Shown here: piece by piece, positions 1-8,293 of the stretch
Numbering within the stretch: the first letter of the stretch is position 1
Layout: each line of letters opens with the position of its first letter
Assembly (NCBI RefSeq): GCF_022489025.1
Contig: NZ_JAKVTG010000015.1
Span: forward strand, 1-64,000
Length of the DNA stretch: 64,000 nt
Direction of reading: 5' to 3'
From: Planococcus halocryophilus
GTDB taxonomy: Bacteria > Bacillota > Bacilli > Bacillales_A > Planococcaceae
Notes under the pieces: model-generated
The model's database searches: none
What the model saw: only the letters and a program-made list of their open reading frames with translations
Told to the model about the DNA's origin: nothing
Position numbers and translations under genes: made by a program

Positions 1-395
1 TATTTAGGTTCTCTGCTTCTAATTCCCTCTGAAATTAGAAAGGGTTTTATTATTTTTTCCTTAATATCTTCCGGTGATATTAATTCTGCCATCTCTTTCG
101 TAATTGTTAGATCTTTCTTTATGCTACAAGTAATATAGCTTTTGAGCGGCATAAATGTATAATTTTCTAGTTTCTGATTTTCAATATATTCATTAAGTTC
201 ACTAACCAATCCGTCTATATAAAACCCTTCACGGGGTTGCTTATCAAGATGCAAACGATACATTTGATCTGTCAAAGTTAGTATCAATTCGTATTCCTCA
301 CCATTAGAGCCATACTTAACCTTCACATGATAATCTCCAGAAGGAAGTTGTATCATAAAAGGCATTTCATTTGAAAATACAGTTTTTAATTTCAT
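1..395 (-). CDS. Hypothetical protein, 3' end outside the window
   Basis: An open frame of 131 codons starts with ATG at 395-393 and runs off the left edge. A good ribosome site (GAGAGGAAAG) lies just upstream of the start. The visible protein begins MKLKTVFSNEMPF and has alternating beta-type hydrophobic stretches, then a charged C-terminal part (TKEMAELISPEDIKEKI). I do not recognise a family and no motif is evident. It lies left of the first res-like repeat, so it may be the last gene of another module. Confidence 0.6.
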   Translation of the reverse strand, partial: MKLKTVFSNEMPFMIQLPSGDYHVKVKYGSNGEEYELILTLTDQMYRLHLDKQPREGFYIDGLVSELNEYIENQKLENYTFMPLKSYITCSIKKDLTITKEMAELISPEDIKEKIIKPFLISEGIRSREPK

Positions 396-605
396 TGCTT
401 TCCTCTCACTTATCTATAATATTTATGACTTCGTATTTTATAGCGAAGATGTGAAATTTGATAATTTGAATGTGATTACTGATTAAGCTGTTTACCTTTC
501 TTTACAACTCATTCTTTGTAACAGCATTCCAGATTTCAGTATACTAATTTTACCATTATTTATAATAATACTTTTATAAAATTTAAAGTTATCCTATAAA
601 CAAAG

Positions 606-680
606 CGTTCGTAAAAGTACAGTTATACAGACGAAAAGGGAGAGAAGATGCGCTTCGAACACGCTCTTCTCTCCCTTTTT
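606..680 (+). repeat. res-like 28-bp site (copy 1) plus terminator hairpin
   Basis: Positions 606-633 form a 28-bp sequence starting CGTTCG and ending CAGACG, the layout of crossover site I of Tn3/gamma-delta resolvases. It is followed at 634-680 by a strong hairpin: AAAAGGGAGAGAAGA pairs with TCTTCTCTCCCTTTT, then T-rich DNA. The 322-base gap 396-717 holds nothing else I can support. The hairpin can also end the MFS gene transcribed toward it. The same site recurs at 2204, 5651, 6853 and 8142 in the same orientation. Confidence 0.75.
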
Positions 681-717
681 GCCTAAGCAACTTCTGGTAG
701 ATACTTATAGTAAAAAA

Positions 718-1941
718 TTATCTACTTTGGGATTGCACTTTTATTTTTGATTCACTTTGTATGGTCACTGGTTTTATCGGTAGTAAACTTCCCACCAACG
801 CAACAGCTGCACATGCTAAAAACATTTTTTCAAATCCGAATGCGGCTATACCAGCTATGCTGCTGAAAATAATCAAGTCACATACGGAGTCGATAATAGA
901 TAGCAATGATATCGTTGTCGCTCTTACATGAGATGGAATGATGTCGTTAGCTAATTTTGCGTATATTGGGTAGCGAACAGTTCGCACAAATCGAAGAAAT
1001 ACCATGATGATTAGTAAAATCCAAAGCGTTTCTCGGAAATAAGCTACTAACAGCAAGCCAAGTACTCCTATTCCGCCCGTTACATACAGTACGGTAATAC
1101 GGGAGAAGCGAGATGTAATCCATCCGATCGAACGAGAGACAAAAAAACTGAATATCGCTAGTCCGGCAAAGACAAACCCAATTAAATAAATAGGTAAATC
1201 TGCATCGCTGAGTAGTTTGTCACCAAAATTATCAAATATGGCTGCAGTCGGAATGAATACCAGCGTAATGTTTAAGAACATCCATAATACTTGGGGCGTT
1301 CTTTTTATCGCTAGCAAACCTTCTTTCACTTGATTGAAAGGCTTATCACGATAGTTGCCTTGGTTTGAAGGATTTCTAACGAAAAATAGTAAAACAATTT
1401 GAATGGACTGAAAAAAAATGCCCAATACAATCAGCAATACAAATTGATCGTTTGTTAAATCTTTTGCAAGTATGGCTCCTAAAATGAGGACAAACACCAT
1501 GACGATAAATTGCGCAGATTGAATAATTCCCAGAGCTTTATCCATCATGTTTTCTTCATTTGATTCTTTCAAAGATTCATAGATCAACGCTTCATCTGCT
1601 CCGCTAAAGAAAGTGACAGCAAAGCCGCTTAAAAGACTGCTCGCAAAAAACATCCAGGGTTCGTACGCCCAGATGAGCATTCCATGACTGACTACACTTA
1701 TACACGCACCAATCATAAAGGACAGTTTTGCCCCATAACGATCTGCAAACATGCCCGTTGGAATTTCCCCAAGCAAAACCCCACTGCTCCAGAAGAGCAA
1801 TACCCAGAGGATATAGGTTTCATCCAATCCACGAGCAAAATAAAACAAAGCCAATACGGGTTGTATAAATCGAACGCTCCCGAATAGTTCGGCCCAAAAT
1901 AAAACACGGATATTATGTGAAGCTAACGTACCTTTTAACAA
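718..1941 (-). CDS. MFS transporter (putative drug or metabolite exporter)
   Basis: This 407-residue protein has the length and repeated hydrophobic segments of a 12-helix major facilitator. The MFS signature between helices 2 and 3 is visible near residues 60-70 (GMFADRYGAK, i.e. GxxxDRxG). It should sit in the cell membrane and move a small solute by proton exchange; the substrate cannot be read from sequence. The start is TTG at 1941-1939, chosen because GGAGGAAATAAA precedes it directly. The gene stands alone between res-like copies 1 and 2, so it looks like the single cargo gene of a module. Confidence 0.9.
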   Translation of the reverse strand: MLKGTLASHNIRVLFWAELFGSVRFIQPVLALFYFARGLDETYILWVLLFWSSGVLLGEIPTGMFADRYGAKLSFMIGACISVVSHGMLIWAYEPWMFFASSLLSGFAVTFFSGADEALIYESLKESNEENMMDKALGIIQSAQFIVMVFVLILGAILAKDLTNDQFVLLIVLGIFFQSIQIVLLFFVRNPSNQGNYRDKPFNQVKEGLLAIKRTPQVLWMFLNITLVFIPTAAIFDNFGDKLLSDADLPIYLIGFVFAGLAIFSFFVSRSIGWITSRFSRITVLYVTGGIGVLGLLLVAYFRETLWILLIIMVFLRFVRTVRYPIYAKLANDIIPSHVRATTISLLSIIDSVCDLIIFSSIAGIAAFGFEKMFLACAAVALVGSLLPIKPVTIQSESKIKVQSQSR

Positions 1942-2203
1942 TTTATTTCCTCCTCTTGTTTATCAACCTTAAATAAACAAGTAGGAGCGAATCATAATGA
2001 ATCTAGTTTAGCTATAATCAGAAATTTTCCACCCCTACTTGTTGGTTTAAAAGCAAAGTGAAGTTTTTTTGCATGTTAATTTCCTCCTTTTCTATCAATA
2101 GTCTCCATTATACAGAATTTCATGAAAAGTGTAATATTTATTTTATTTATGACTGGTTTGAGGGTTATTAATAATCCAGTTATCTTTTATGAAGGTTTTA
2201 AAG

Positions 2204-2271
2204 CGTTCGTAAAAGTACGCTTATACAGACAAAGAGGAAAAGCAACGCTATTAAGCGCTGCTTTTCCTCTT
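2204..2271 (+). repeat. res-like 28-bp site (copy 2) plus hairpin
   Basis: The 28-bp site at 2204-2231 (CGTTCG ... CAGACA) is followed by a hairpin at 2231-2271 whose arms are AAAGAGGAAAAGCA and TGCTTTTCCTCTT. The stem differs in sequence from copies 1, 3 and 4 yet keeps pairing, so the fold matters more than the bases. It lies between the MFS gene and the M3 peptidase gene in a 411-base gap. A 66-codon frame crossing it is not credible as a gene. Confidence 0.75.
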
Positions 2272-2297
2272 CGTATTTTGCTAGTGGAATTATGGCT

Positions 2298-2325
2298 ACT
2301 TCTGATAATCCCTCATATGTAAACT
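2298..2325 (+). other. dif-like XerC/XerD site
   Basis: The 28-bp stretch splits as ACTTCTGATAA, a 6-bp centre TCCCTC, and ATATGTAAACT. From memory of the Bacillus dif site (arms ACTTCCTAGAA and TTATGTAAACT with 6 bp between), 8 of 11 and 10 of 11 arm positions match. It sits 27 bp after the hairpin of res-like copy 2. It may be a plasmid dif (pdif) site acted on by host Xer recombinases; this is inferred. Confidence 0.5.
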
Positions 2326-2352
2326 GTTTATGGATTTTTTAAAGTCGAAGTT

Positions 2353-4101
2353 TCAGGAGAGCTGGTTATACTGCTTAATATCTCGGACTACATTTTGTAC
2401 GGCCTGCTGCCAAAATTCTGGTTGTGAAAGATCGATTTGGAAATGGTTTTTGACTAGCTGTTCGAGTGGCATCCTTCCGGTTTCACTCAACAACCCTTGA
2501 AACTTTTGATTGAAGAGTTTATCTTCTTTCGCTTGCTCCAAAAGTCCGATGCTGAATAAAAACCCAAAAGAATAAGGGTAATTGTAAAAAGGAATCGTTG
2601 CCTGGTAGAACTGGACATATTTAGTCCATACATAAGGCTCGTACTCACGTAAACTGTTTCCATAGGCTTTTTCCTGACACCTTAACGAAAGTTCCTCTAT
2701 CTGTTTAACATCCAATGGGCTCTCTTTTCGATAGTGATAAAACTCGTTTTCAAATAGGAATGCGCCCCTGATCGACATCAGGTAATTCAGGCTGCGCTCA
2801 ATCTTCGGTCCCAAAATCGCTTTTTTAACTGAAGCCTTGTTGGCCTGTTGAAGCATATGGTCGATGAATACCGTCTCGAAAAAGATGGAAGATGTTTCCG
2901 CCATGGTCATTTCCAGTAGATCATCTGTAAACTGCAGTGAAGGTGTATCGTTCATCTGTTTAAAATGCCATGCATGACCCAGTTCATGGGCAAGCCTTCT
3001 GGCGCTATCAAGGGTATTGTCATAACTTAACGTAATCCGTGATTCTCCTTCTCCGATAAAAGGCGCACAGAATCCCCCAGACGATTTTGTCTTGCGCGGC
3101 TCTACATCTACCCACCCTTTGGTAAGGGCTACTTTGACAAATTCACTCATATTGCCATCAATAGGAGCGAGCGAATTGATGATTTCAGCTGCAGCTTGTG
3201 AGAACGTAATTGAAAAAGAATCATTTTGAGATGAAGTCATCAATTCATGCCAAGAGATTTTTCCAGCTCCCGCTTCTTCTTTCTTGTTAAAGTAACTTGA
3301 AAGCCCCTGCATATTGGCGTCTACTGCATTCCACATGGCATCAAGTGTTTGGTTGGTGATGCCATTAAATTTTAGGGATTCGTCAAGGTAATCTGTCTGC
3401 TTGATCTTGTTTTCATGAAGCCTGATCCCGACCATTTGGTTATAGATTGAAGCAAAGATATTCGATTGTGTTTCTAAGGTTTTATTCAGTTCAGTAAACA
3501 CATGAAATCGTTCAGCTTGTTCTGGTAGGGCAAAAGCTTGTTCCATCGCTTCCGCAAAAGATACTTCCTTCTTTTCATGATCATAGCCTACTTCTACTTT
3601 CAGGTTGTTTCGGACTTGACTATAAAGGTCTGCAAGGCCGCTTAACGTTTCTCGGGAAAAGTTTGGAATCATCTTTTCCTGTTGACTGTCCTTTTCTTGA
3701 TTGTTGGCTAATTCCGCAAGGAAATTGGACTGTTTCACATGATTTGTCCACTTGGTAAGTTGTGTTTCATTCATATCGTTAAGCTGTTCTTCCCAGTTTG
3801 AAACAATAGCATAAACTTGTGATTTTAAGGCTGAGATGGTTCCAATTATGGAGGTTAATTGGGATGACTCAATTTCTTCGGTGGTTAAACAATAATAAAA
3901 GGATTCAGCTGATTCAATCTGTCTGATCAGTTGCGAAAGCGTTAGGAGGTTGCTTTCATTTAAGCCAGCTAAATTTGACTCCTTCTCGATTTCAATTAAT
4001 TTCCCCTTAATTATGCCTAGCTGGTCTTTGAATTTTTCTACATCACTGTCGTATGGCAGCGAATCTAAATTCCAGCGAGTCACTAAACTAGATGTTTCCA
4101 T
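2353..4101 (-). CDS. M3 family oligoendopeptidase (PepF-like)
   Basis: The 582-residue protein carries the zinc-protease motif HELGHAWH near residue 372, with a downstream Glu-rich helix (MTMAETSSIFFE) that should supply the third zinc ligand. Length and layout (long helical N-terminal half, catalytic domain from about residue 200) fit the M3B/PepF group, which cleaves short peptides in the cytoplasm. No signal peptide is seen. The start ATG at 4101 follows GGAAGAG. It shares its module with the SEC-C gene upstream on the same strand, but 267 bases and a terminator-like hairpin separate them. Confidence 0.92.
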   Translation of the reverse strand: METSSLVTRWNLDSLPYDSDVEKFKDQLGIIKGKLIEIEKESNLAGLNESNLLTLSQLIRQIESAESFYYCLTTEEIESSQLTSIIGTISALKSQVYAIVSNWEEQLNDMNETQLTKWTNHVKQSNFLAELANNQEKDSQQEKMIPNFSRETLSGLADLYSQVRNNLKVEVGYDHEKKEVSFAEAMEQAFALPEQAERFHVFTELNKTLETQSNIFASIYNQMVGIRLHENKIKQTDYLDESLKFNGITNQTLDAMWNAVDANMQGLSSYFNKKEEAGAGKISWHELMTSSQNDSFSITFSQAAAEIINSLAPIDGNMSEFVKVALTKGWVDVEPRKTKSSGGFCAPFIGEGESRITLSYDNTLDSARRLAHELGHAWHFKQMNDTPSLQFTDDLLEMTMAETSSIFFETVFIDHMLQQANKASVKKAILGPKIERSLNYLMSIRGAFLFENEFYHYRKESPLDVKQIEELSLRCQEKAYGNSLREYEPYVWTKYVQFYQATIPFYNYPYSFGFLFSIGLLEQAKEDKLFNQKFQGLLSETGRMPLEQLVKNHFQIDLSQPEFWQQAVQNVVRDIKQYNQLS

Positions 4102-4263
4102 ATCTCTTCCACCCCACGTATGTATGATAAGATACCTATTGTTCTATCAGATTACCATAAAATCCCGAATATATTTTCTTGAAGATTGGAAATTTCAGCA
4201 ATTTATTTTCTTTTTATAAGTGATGTAGCTCTTTGACTTATATTTTTGTCTATATAAGAAAAT

Positions 4264-4288
4264 CCCTTCAGATAAACTATCTAAAGGG
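4264..4288 (-). terminator. Intrinsic terminator after the SEC-C gene
   Basis: On the minus strand CCCTTTAGATA and TATCTGAAGGG pair around GTT and are followed by ATTTTTC. It lies 80 bp past position 4369, the end of the long interrupted SEC-C frame. This suggests the original transcript ran that far. The rest of the 4102-4368 gap shows nothing else. Confidence 0.6.
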
Positions 4289-4368
4289 AAGAGGTATAAT
4301 TTCATTCGAATTAGGCATCTTTGTACAAGCTACTTCCGATAACGTCACGTTATGTTCGCAATCCAATT

Positions 4369-4764
4369 TTAATTTAGTGACTTGAATAAATTTATTTTAT
4401 TTCTATCCCCGTAACGAAATCCTGTCAATTTAGCTGAATTACGCAGTATCATTCCATTCATTTTGTTATATAAAATAAAATCTTTCTCCGTCAAATTTGC
4501 ATAGAAGGTGTACGCCATTTGTGTTTCTTCGTCCCAATTTTTCCATAGTCTTGGGCTTAATACCATGTTTTCAGAGTATAACGGCAATATAAGAGACATA
4601 TAAAACTTCACTTTATCTACGGGTGAACTTTGTAATTGATTAAATAAGTCTAAGTAAATTTCTTTTTCACTGTCTAAGCAACTTAATAGGATGTAGGAAT
4701 TCCCTTTCTCTGGAATTGCAGTAACAGCAAGGCGATGGATGAAACCTTTAACCTTGTTTTTTAT
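4369..4764 (-). pseudogene. 3' part of the SEC-C gene, cut off by an in-frame stop
   Basis: The frame of the SEC-C protein (4765-5538) continues without interruption for 131 more codons beyond its TAA at 4767-4765, ending at 4369. The readable continuation has ordinary protein composition (for example GFIHRLAVTAIPEKGNSYIL, then SLILPLYSENMVLSPRLW). With the upstream part it would give a protein of about 388 residues, so a single base change probably split one gene. A weak GTG/ATG start inside could make a small product, but no ribosome site supports it. Confidence 0.7.
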
Positions 4765-5538
4765 TTACTTTCCATTCAAATCATAATCAGGTGCAATGTA
4801 TGCATAGTTCGAGAAATTAATTTGCTCTGGTATTTTAATAATACAGGATGTTACACCAGTATGTTCTCCAGCAAGAATTTTCTTATCGAAATGTTCTTTT
4901 ATAGAATCAAATTCTTTCATATTCAATTGTAAATTTCTGTATCTGGAAACCATATCAGATCTACTAAATACTGTTGGATACTTACCGAATTGAGTTCTGA
5001 AAATATCCATTGACATCCAAACCTTATAATATTCAAAGATAAAAGCCTTATAAGCATATATAAATTTCATTATCTCACTAGTTTCATCAAAATCAGGTGC
5101 TCCCTTTTCAATTGCTGCAAAAGCAATATTATCATGTAAATCACAAAAGCAAGTTTCAGTTGTTGCAGCATTTGCACTTGTTTTGCTCATTTCGATAATA
5201 AGTTCTTGTTCTCCGTTGTCAAGCTGAACTATTAAAGGACTTCTTTTAGTGTCCATCAAATATACATGCCTTTCATCACCTGCTAATAAAGAAATAATTT
5301 TATTATTTTGCAAAGCATGAGCTCCTTTAATGATCCCTTTACAATTTTGTTGATCTGGATGCATACAGAGCTTTTTCATTGATTTTCTCATCATTTCCCC
5401 AATCAATACTTCAGGTGGTTTCTTAGTTTCGATGGGTGGATTAAATTCTTTATTACGGCAACAGTTTGTAAAGACTTCACCACTTCCACAAGGACAACTT
5501 TCCTTTTTGCTAATCTTGATACGTTTTAATATATTCAT
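4765..5538 (-). CDS. SEC-C motif protein, probably truncated
   Basis: The 257-residue product opens with a basic stretch and a SEC-C zinc motif (CPCGSGEVFTNCC, residues about 15-27), known from the end of SecA and from many accessory proteins, where it binds zinc. The rest is a mixed alpha/beta domain I do not recognise, with several Cys and His residues (for example ETCFCDLHD). The start ATG at 5538 follows AAGGAGC. The product ends at a TAA after which the same frame stays open for 131 codons, so this is likely the N-terminal two thirds of a longer protein. Confidence 0.75.
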   Translation of the reverse strand: MNILKRIKISKKESCPCGSGEVFTNCCRNKEFNPPIETKKPPEVLIGEMMRKSMKKLCMHPDQQNCKGIIKGAHALQNNKIISLLAGDERHVYLMDTKRSPLIVQLDNGEQELIIEMSKTSANAATTETCFCDLHDNIAFAAIEKGAPDFDETSEIMKFIYAYKAFIFEYYKVWMSMDIFRTQFGKYPTVFSRSDMVSRYRNLQLNMKEFDSIKEHFDKKILAGEHTGVTSCIIKIPEQINFSNYAYIAPDYDLNGK

Positions 5539-5650
5539 TTTATAAGCTCCTTTTAATGAACAACAAAGTTTCTCAACTTTACCCGACTGTTCCCTTAATT
5601 ATACAGTCTCTTATTTTATCATTAGAATATTATTGTCAAAGAAATACCGG

Positions 5651-5725
5651 CGTTCGGAAAAGTATACTTATACAGATAGAAGAGGAAGTCGGACGCTAAT
5701 CAGCATCCAGCTTCCTCTTTGTGTT
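5651..5725 (+). repeat. res-like 28-bp site (copy 3) plus hairpin
   Basis: The site at 5651-5678 begins CGTTCGG and ends CAGATA, one or two bases off copies 2 and 4, with central bases AT rather than AC. The hairpin follows at 5679-5722 (arms GAAGAGGAAG and CTTCCTCTT). It occupies the 430-base gap between the SEC-C gene and the TIM-barrel gene. Confidence 0.7.
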
Positions 5726-5740
5726 TTGCTATTACAGCTA

Positions 5741-5769
5741 CCTACTGATAACTTCATGATATGTAAACT
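5741..5769 (+). other. Second dif-like site
   Basis: CCTACTGATAA and ATATGTAAACT are separated by 7 bp (CTTCATG). The right arm is identical to that of the site at 2298-2325, and the site again follows the hairpin of a res-like copy. The 7-bp centre is one more than usual for dif, so activity is uncertain. Confidence 0.4.
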
Positions 5770-5968
5770 TATTATTTATTAAGCTTTAGCAAAAGCCTAT
5801 ACTGTAATAACAATCTTAATAAAGATGCAGTGTTTTAATTGGTTCAGACTCTACTGAACTAAAACAGAAACTAATAAAAAAGACTCGTCTTCAGGTTCTA
5901 CAACTTAAGTTAATTAATCTAATACCATCCAGTATTATTAGTGTTACCAGTAAAATATGGAGGTACCT

Positions 5969-6772
5969 ATGACGAAAATAAAAAAGGAATTTGGTTTGCT
6001 ATTAAACACTAAGCATATTGACATCAAGAATGGAGTAGCACTAGCTAAAAATTTAAACATAGATACGATTCAATTATACGCCATTCATGAACAACAAAAT
6101 CTAGCTACTCTTTCTAAAAACAAACAAGCTCAATTAAAGAAGTTTTTTTCAAATTCTGGTATTAAAGTTCCCTCATTAGCTATCAACTTTGGATCAAAAG
6201 GGTTGCTAAGTGCTTCAAAAGATATTTTGATAACTCAGTTCGAACAAATTTTGGAGTTAGGCTTAACTTTGGATTCAACCATTATATCAGCACATATAGG
6301 AGAAATCCCTTCTAAAGAGGATAGTGAAGTATATGAAAAAATGTTATCTATTTGTGATGAAATAGGCTCCATTTCTTATTCATCACAAAGAATTTTTGCA
6401 ATTGAAACAGGCTCTGAAAAAGCAAATGTATTAGATACTTTTCTCAGAAAAATCAACTCGAAGGGCTTAGGAGTTAACTTTGATCCATCAAATATCATTA
6501 GTGGAACGAATGAAAATCCGTTGCAGAGCTTAACTGTTTTAAAAGAACATGTTGTCCAAACCCATATTAAAGACTGTAAAAAAATACATAGTGAGCAAAG
6601 TGTTTTCTATAAAGAAGTGGCTGCTGGGAAAGGAGAAGTGGATTTTAAATCTCTATTTTCATCACTGGATCAAAGTAATTATAAAGGTCTTCACATCATT
6701 GAAAATAGTAATTACTTCGATTCTGAGAATGGAATTAAGCAATCCTTCGACTTTATTAAAAATTTACTATAA
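5969..6772 (+). CDS. Sugar phosphate isomerase/epimerase family TIM barrel (AP endonuclease 2 fold)
   Basis: The 267-residue protein shows the xylose-isomerase-like barrel pattern. Metal-ligand candidates occur at successive strand ends: SAHIGE, AIETGS, NFDPSN, THIKD with the preceding His, and HIIENS near the C-terminus. Such enzymes isomerise or epimerise sugars using a divalent metal in the cytoplasm. The substrate is not evident. The start ATG at 5969 is preferred over ATG 5957 because GGAGG at 5959-5963 stands 5 bp before it. It is the only gene between res-like copies 3 and 4. Confidence 0.8.
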   Translation: MTKIKKEFGLLLNTKHIDIKNGVALAKNLNIDTIQLYAIHEQQNLATLSKNKQAQLKKFFSNSGIKVPSLAINFGSKGLLSASKDILITQFEQILELGLTLDSTIISAHIGEIPSKEDSEVYEKMLSICDEIGSISYSSQRIFAIETGSEKANVLDTFLRKINSKGLGVNFDPSNIISGTNENPLQSLTVLKEHVVQTHIKDCKKIHSEQSVFYKEVAAGKGEVDFKSLFSSLDQSNYKGLHIIENSNYFDSENGIKQSFDFIKNLL

Positions 6773-6852
6773 CAGCTATATAGACTATTTGGTGAAAAAG
6801 TTTCAGAAAGCATTTATTAGGAATAATGGTGAGATAAATATTAATGAGTAAC

Positions 6853-6921
6853 CGTTCGTAAAAGTACACTTATACAGACAAAAGAGGAAAAGCAGTACTG
6901 ATTGGGACTGCTCTTCCTCTT
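6853..6921 (+). repeat. res-like 28-bp site (copy 4) plus hairpin
   Basis: The site at 6853-6880 (CGTTCG ... CAGACA) differs from copy 2 by one central base. The hairpin at 6881-6921 has arms AAAGAGGAAAAGCAGT and ACTGCTCTTCCTCTT with one mismatch. It ends the TIM-barrel gene module. The remainder of 6773-7113 shows a short T-rich tail like that after copies 2 and 3 and no gene. Confidence 0.75.
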
Positions 6922-7113
6922 AGTATTTCGCTATTAGAATAACTCTTACTTTCTAATAGTTATTGGTATAGAGACCGCTAACTGCTAAAATCTGGTGTGA
7001 TTCGCTGGATGCACAATTCCCAATAATGGGCTAAGGACAACCGCAATCTTTTCTTTCATAAGATTTCAGTATTGTTGCTGACTTACTGAAGCCGATTAAA
7101 TGTTGAAAATTAT

Positions 7114-7587
7114 TTACTCAAGTTCTTCCTCTACGAGTTCTAAGAGAAAATCCCCAAAATCATCCGCAATGACTTCAATTGTCTGATCATCTAGTGCATA
7201 CCCCAAATCTAGAGCAACCACTTTCGGTTCGCCTGTTGCATCTGTACTTTGAAAGTCCAGACAGAAAATCTCTTCACTGCCCGTATCATAAATCGCCAGA
7301 AAGTTGGCAGGTAGATTAATGCTTTTGCGTAAATTGAGCGTGTACCAGATGGCATCCGGTACAGAAGAGTCCTCAAAGTCTTCGTCGATAATCCCGTAAA
7401 CTTCTTCCGAGCCAAAATTTCCGGCGCCGAATGTCTGTAAATAATCCAGATAGGATCCACTAAACTTCAGGCCGACTGCTGCTTCTGCTTTTGTAATTAA
7501 CTTTGCAGATTTTTTCCCTTCAAAATCCGCTAAGTCTTTATTCTTTAAAATGATTTTTTTGGCTTTTTGATAGGTTTTGGTGCTCAT
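7114..7587 (-). CDS. SMI1/KNR4 (SUKH) family protein, putative immunity protein
   Basis: The 157-residue protein has the SUKH pattern: an N-terminal helix, then FSGSYLDYLQTFGAGNFGSEEVYG (long motif, residues about 38-62) and an acidic C-terminus. SUKH proteins neutralise nuclease-type polymorphic toxins in many bacteria. I start it at ATG 7587 because GGAGG stands just upstream, not at the longer frame start 7623. It follows a second SUKH gene on the same strand with 51 bp between, suggesting one transcript. No toxin partner lies next to it. Confidence 0.8.
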   Translation of the reverse strand: MSTKTYQKAKKIILKNKDLADFEGKKSAKLITKAEAAVGLKFSGSYLDYLQTFGAGNFGSEEVYGIIDEDFEDSSVPDAIWYTLNLRKSINLPANFLAIYDTGSEEIFCLDFQSTDATGEPKVVALDLGYALDDQTIEVIADDFGDFLLELVEEELE

Positions 7588-7638
7588 CCTGCTACTCCTC
7601 CATCTTGTATGAGTTATTTTCATTAAAACCGGACTTGG

Positions 7639-8055
7639 TTAGTCGGCATTTGGCTCCGTATATAGGATTTTAAGGAACTCATGAAAGGTAGATCCACATA
7701 CTTCCACCTCATCGAGATCCATTCCGATGAACGGCATGGAGACAAAGGGCAGTTCCTTGCTTCGCGTATCCAAACAGTAAGCGGTATCCCCGCCATCCGA
7801 TCCGATGATCCACAGTCCAGGTGCAAATTCTTCGACACTGTAGCCTTCGTTATCTTCGATTAGTTCTTCAACCTTCCATAACTGGAGAAAGTTATCTCCG
7901 ATCGGACCCTCGCCTCCATTTGAATGCAACAGGAATTTGAAATACTCTTTGGGAAATTGAAAGCCCAATTGATTTTCTACGTTTCGGATGACGTTTGGAT
8001 CAGCCGGATCATTTAGGTCAAGTGACTTTAGATATTGCTGAATACTAGTGTCCAT
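7639..8055 (-). CDS. SMI1/KNR4 (SUKH) family protein, putative immunity protein
   Basis: The 138-residue protein shows the classic SUKH-1 features: ENQLGFQFPKEYFKFLLHSNGG near residues 27-48 and a later GSDGGDTAYCLDTRS followed by FIGMDLDEVEVCGSTFHEFL. The family serves mostly as immunity proteins of contact-dependent or secreted toxins. ATG 8055 follows AAGGAGAAAA. It is first of two tandem SUKH genes in a module bounded by res-like copies 4 and 5. Confidence 0.88.
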   Translation of the reverse strand: MDTSIQQYLKSLDLNDPADPNVIRNVENQLGFQFPKEYFKFLLHSNGGEGPIGDNFLQLWKVEELIEDNEGYSVEEFAPGLWIIGSDGGDTAYCLDTRSKELPFVSMPFIGMDLDEVEVCGSTFHEFLKILYTEPNAD

Positions 8056-8141
8056 CTTTTTTCTCCTTTTTACAATTAATTCTATTTATTTAAATATACT
8101 TAGACCATAGCCAAATATCCAGAGAATTCTCAGTAAATAAC

Positions 8142-8263
8142 CGTTCGTAAAAGTACACCATTACGAACGCTCCAATCCTTTCAAAATAACAAGTAATAAA
8201 CGTTCGGAAACCTATCCAAAGGCTTTACGAACGTTCGCCTATTGCTATCCACACTTTCGAACA
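8142..8263 (+). other. Complete three-part res-like recombination site (copy 5)
   Basis: Site I (8142-8169) is 28 bp with perfect 9-bp arms CGTTCGTAA/TTACGAACG. Thirty-one bases on, a second unit (8201-8233, CGTTCGGAAA ... TTACGAACG) and an overlapping third (8232-8262, CGTTCGCC ... TTTCGAAC) follow. Site sizes (28, 33 and about 31 bp) and a total of about 122 bp match the I-II-III layout of Tn3-family res sites. The nearest resolvase gene is 0.8 kb to the right. A TATAAT at 8267-8272 abuts the third unit. Confidence 0.7.
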
Positions 8264-8293
8264 CTATATAATAGAAGGAACAGCATCAAAATA

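Noticed and set aside
2122-2322. 66-codon frame on the plus strand
   Set aside because: It crosses the res-like repeat and its hairpin, has no ribosome site and no protein-like conservation.
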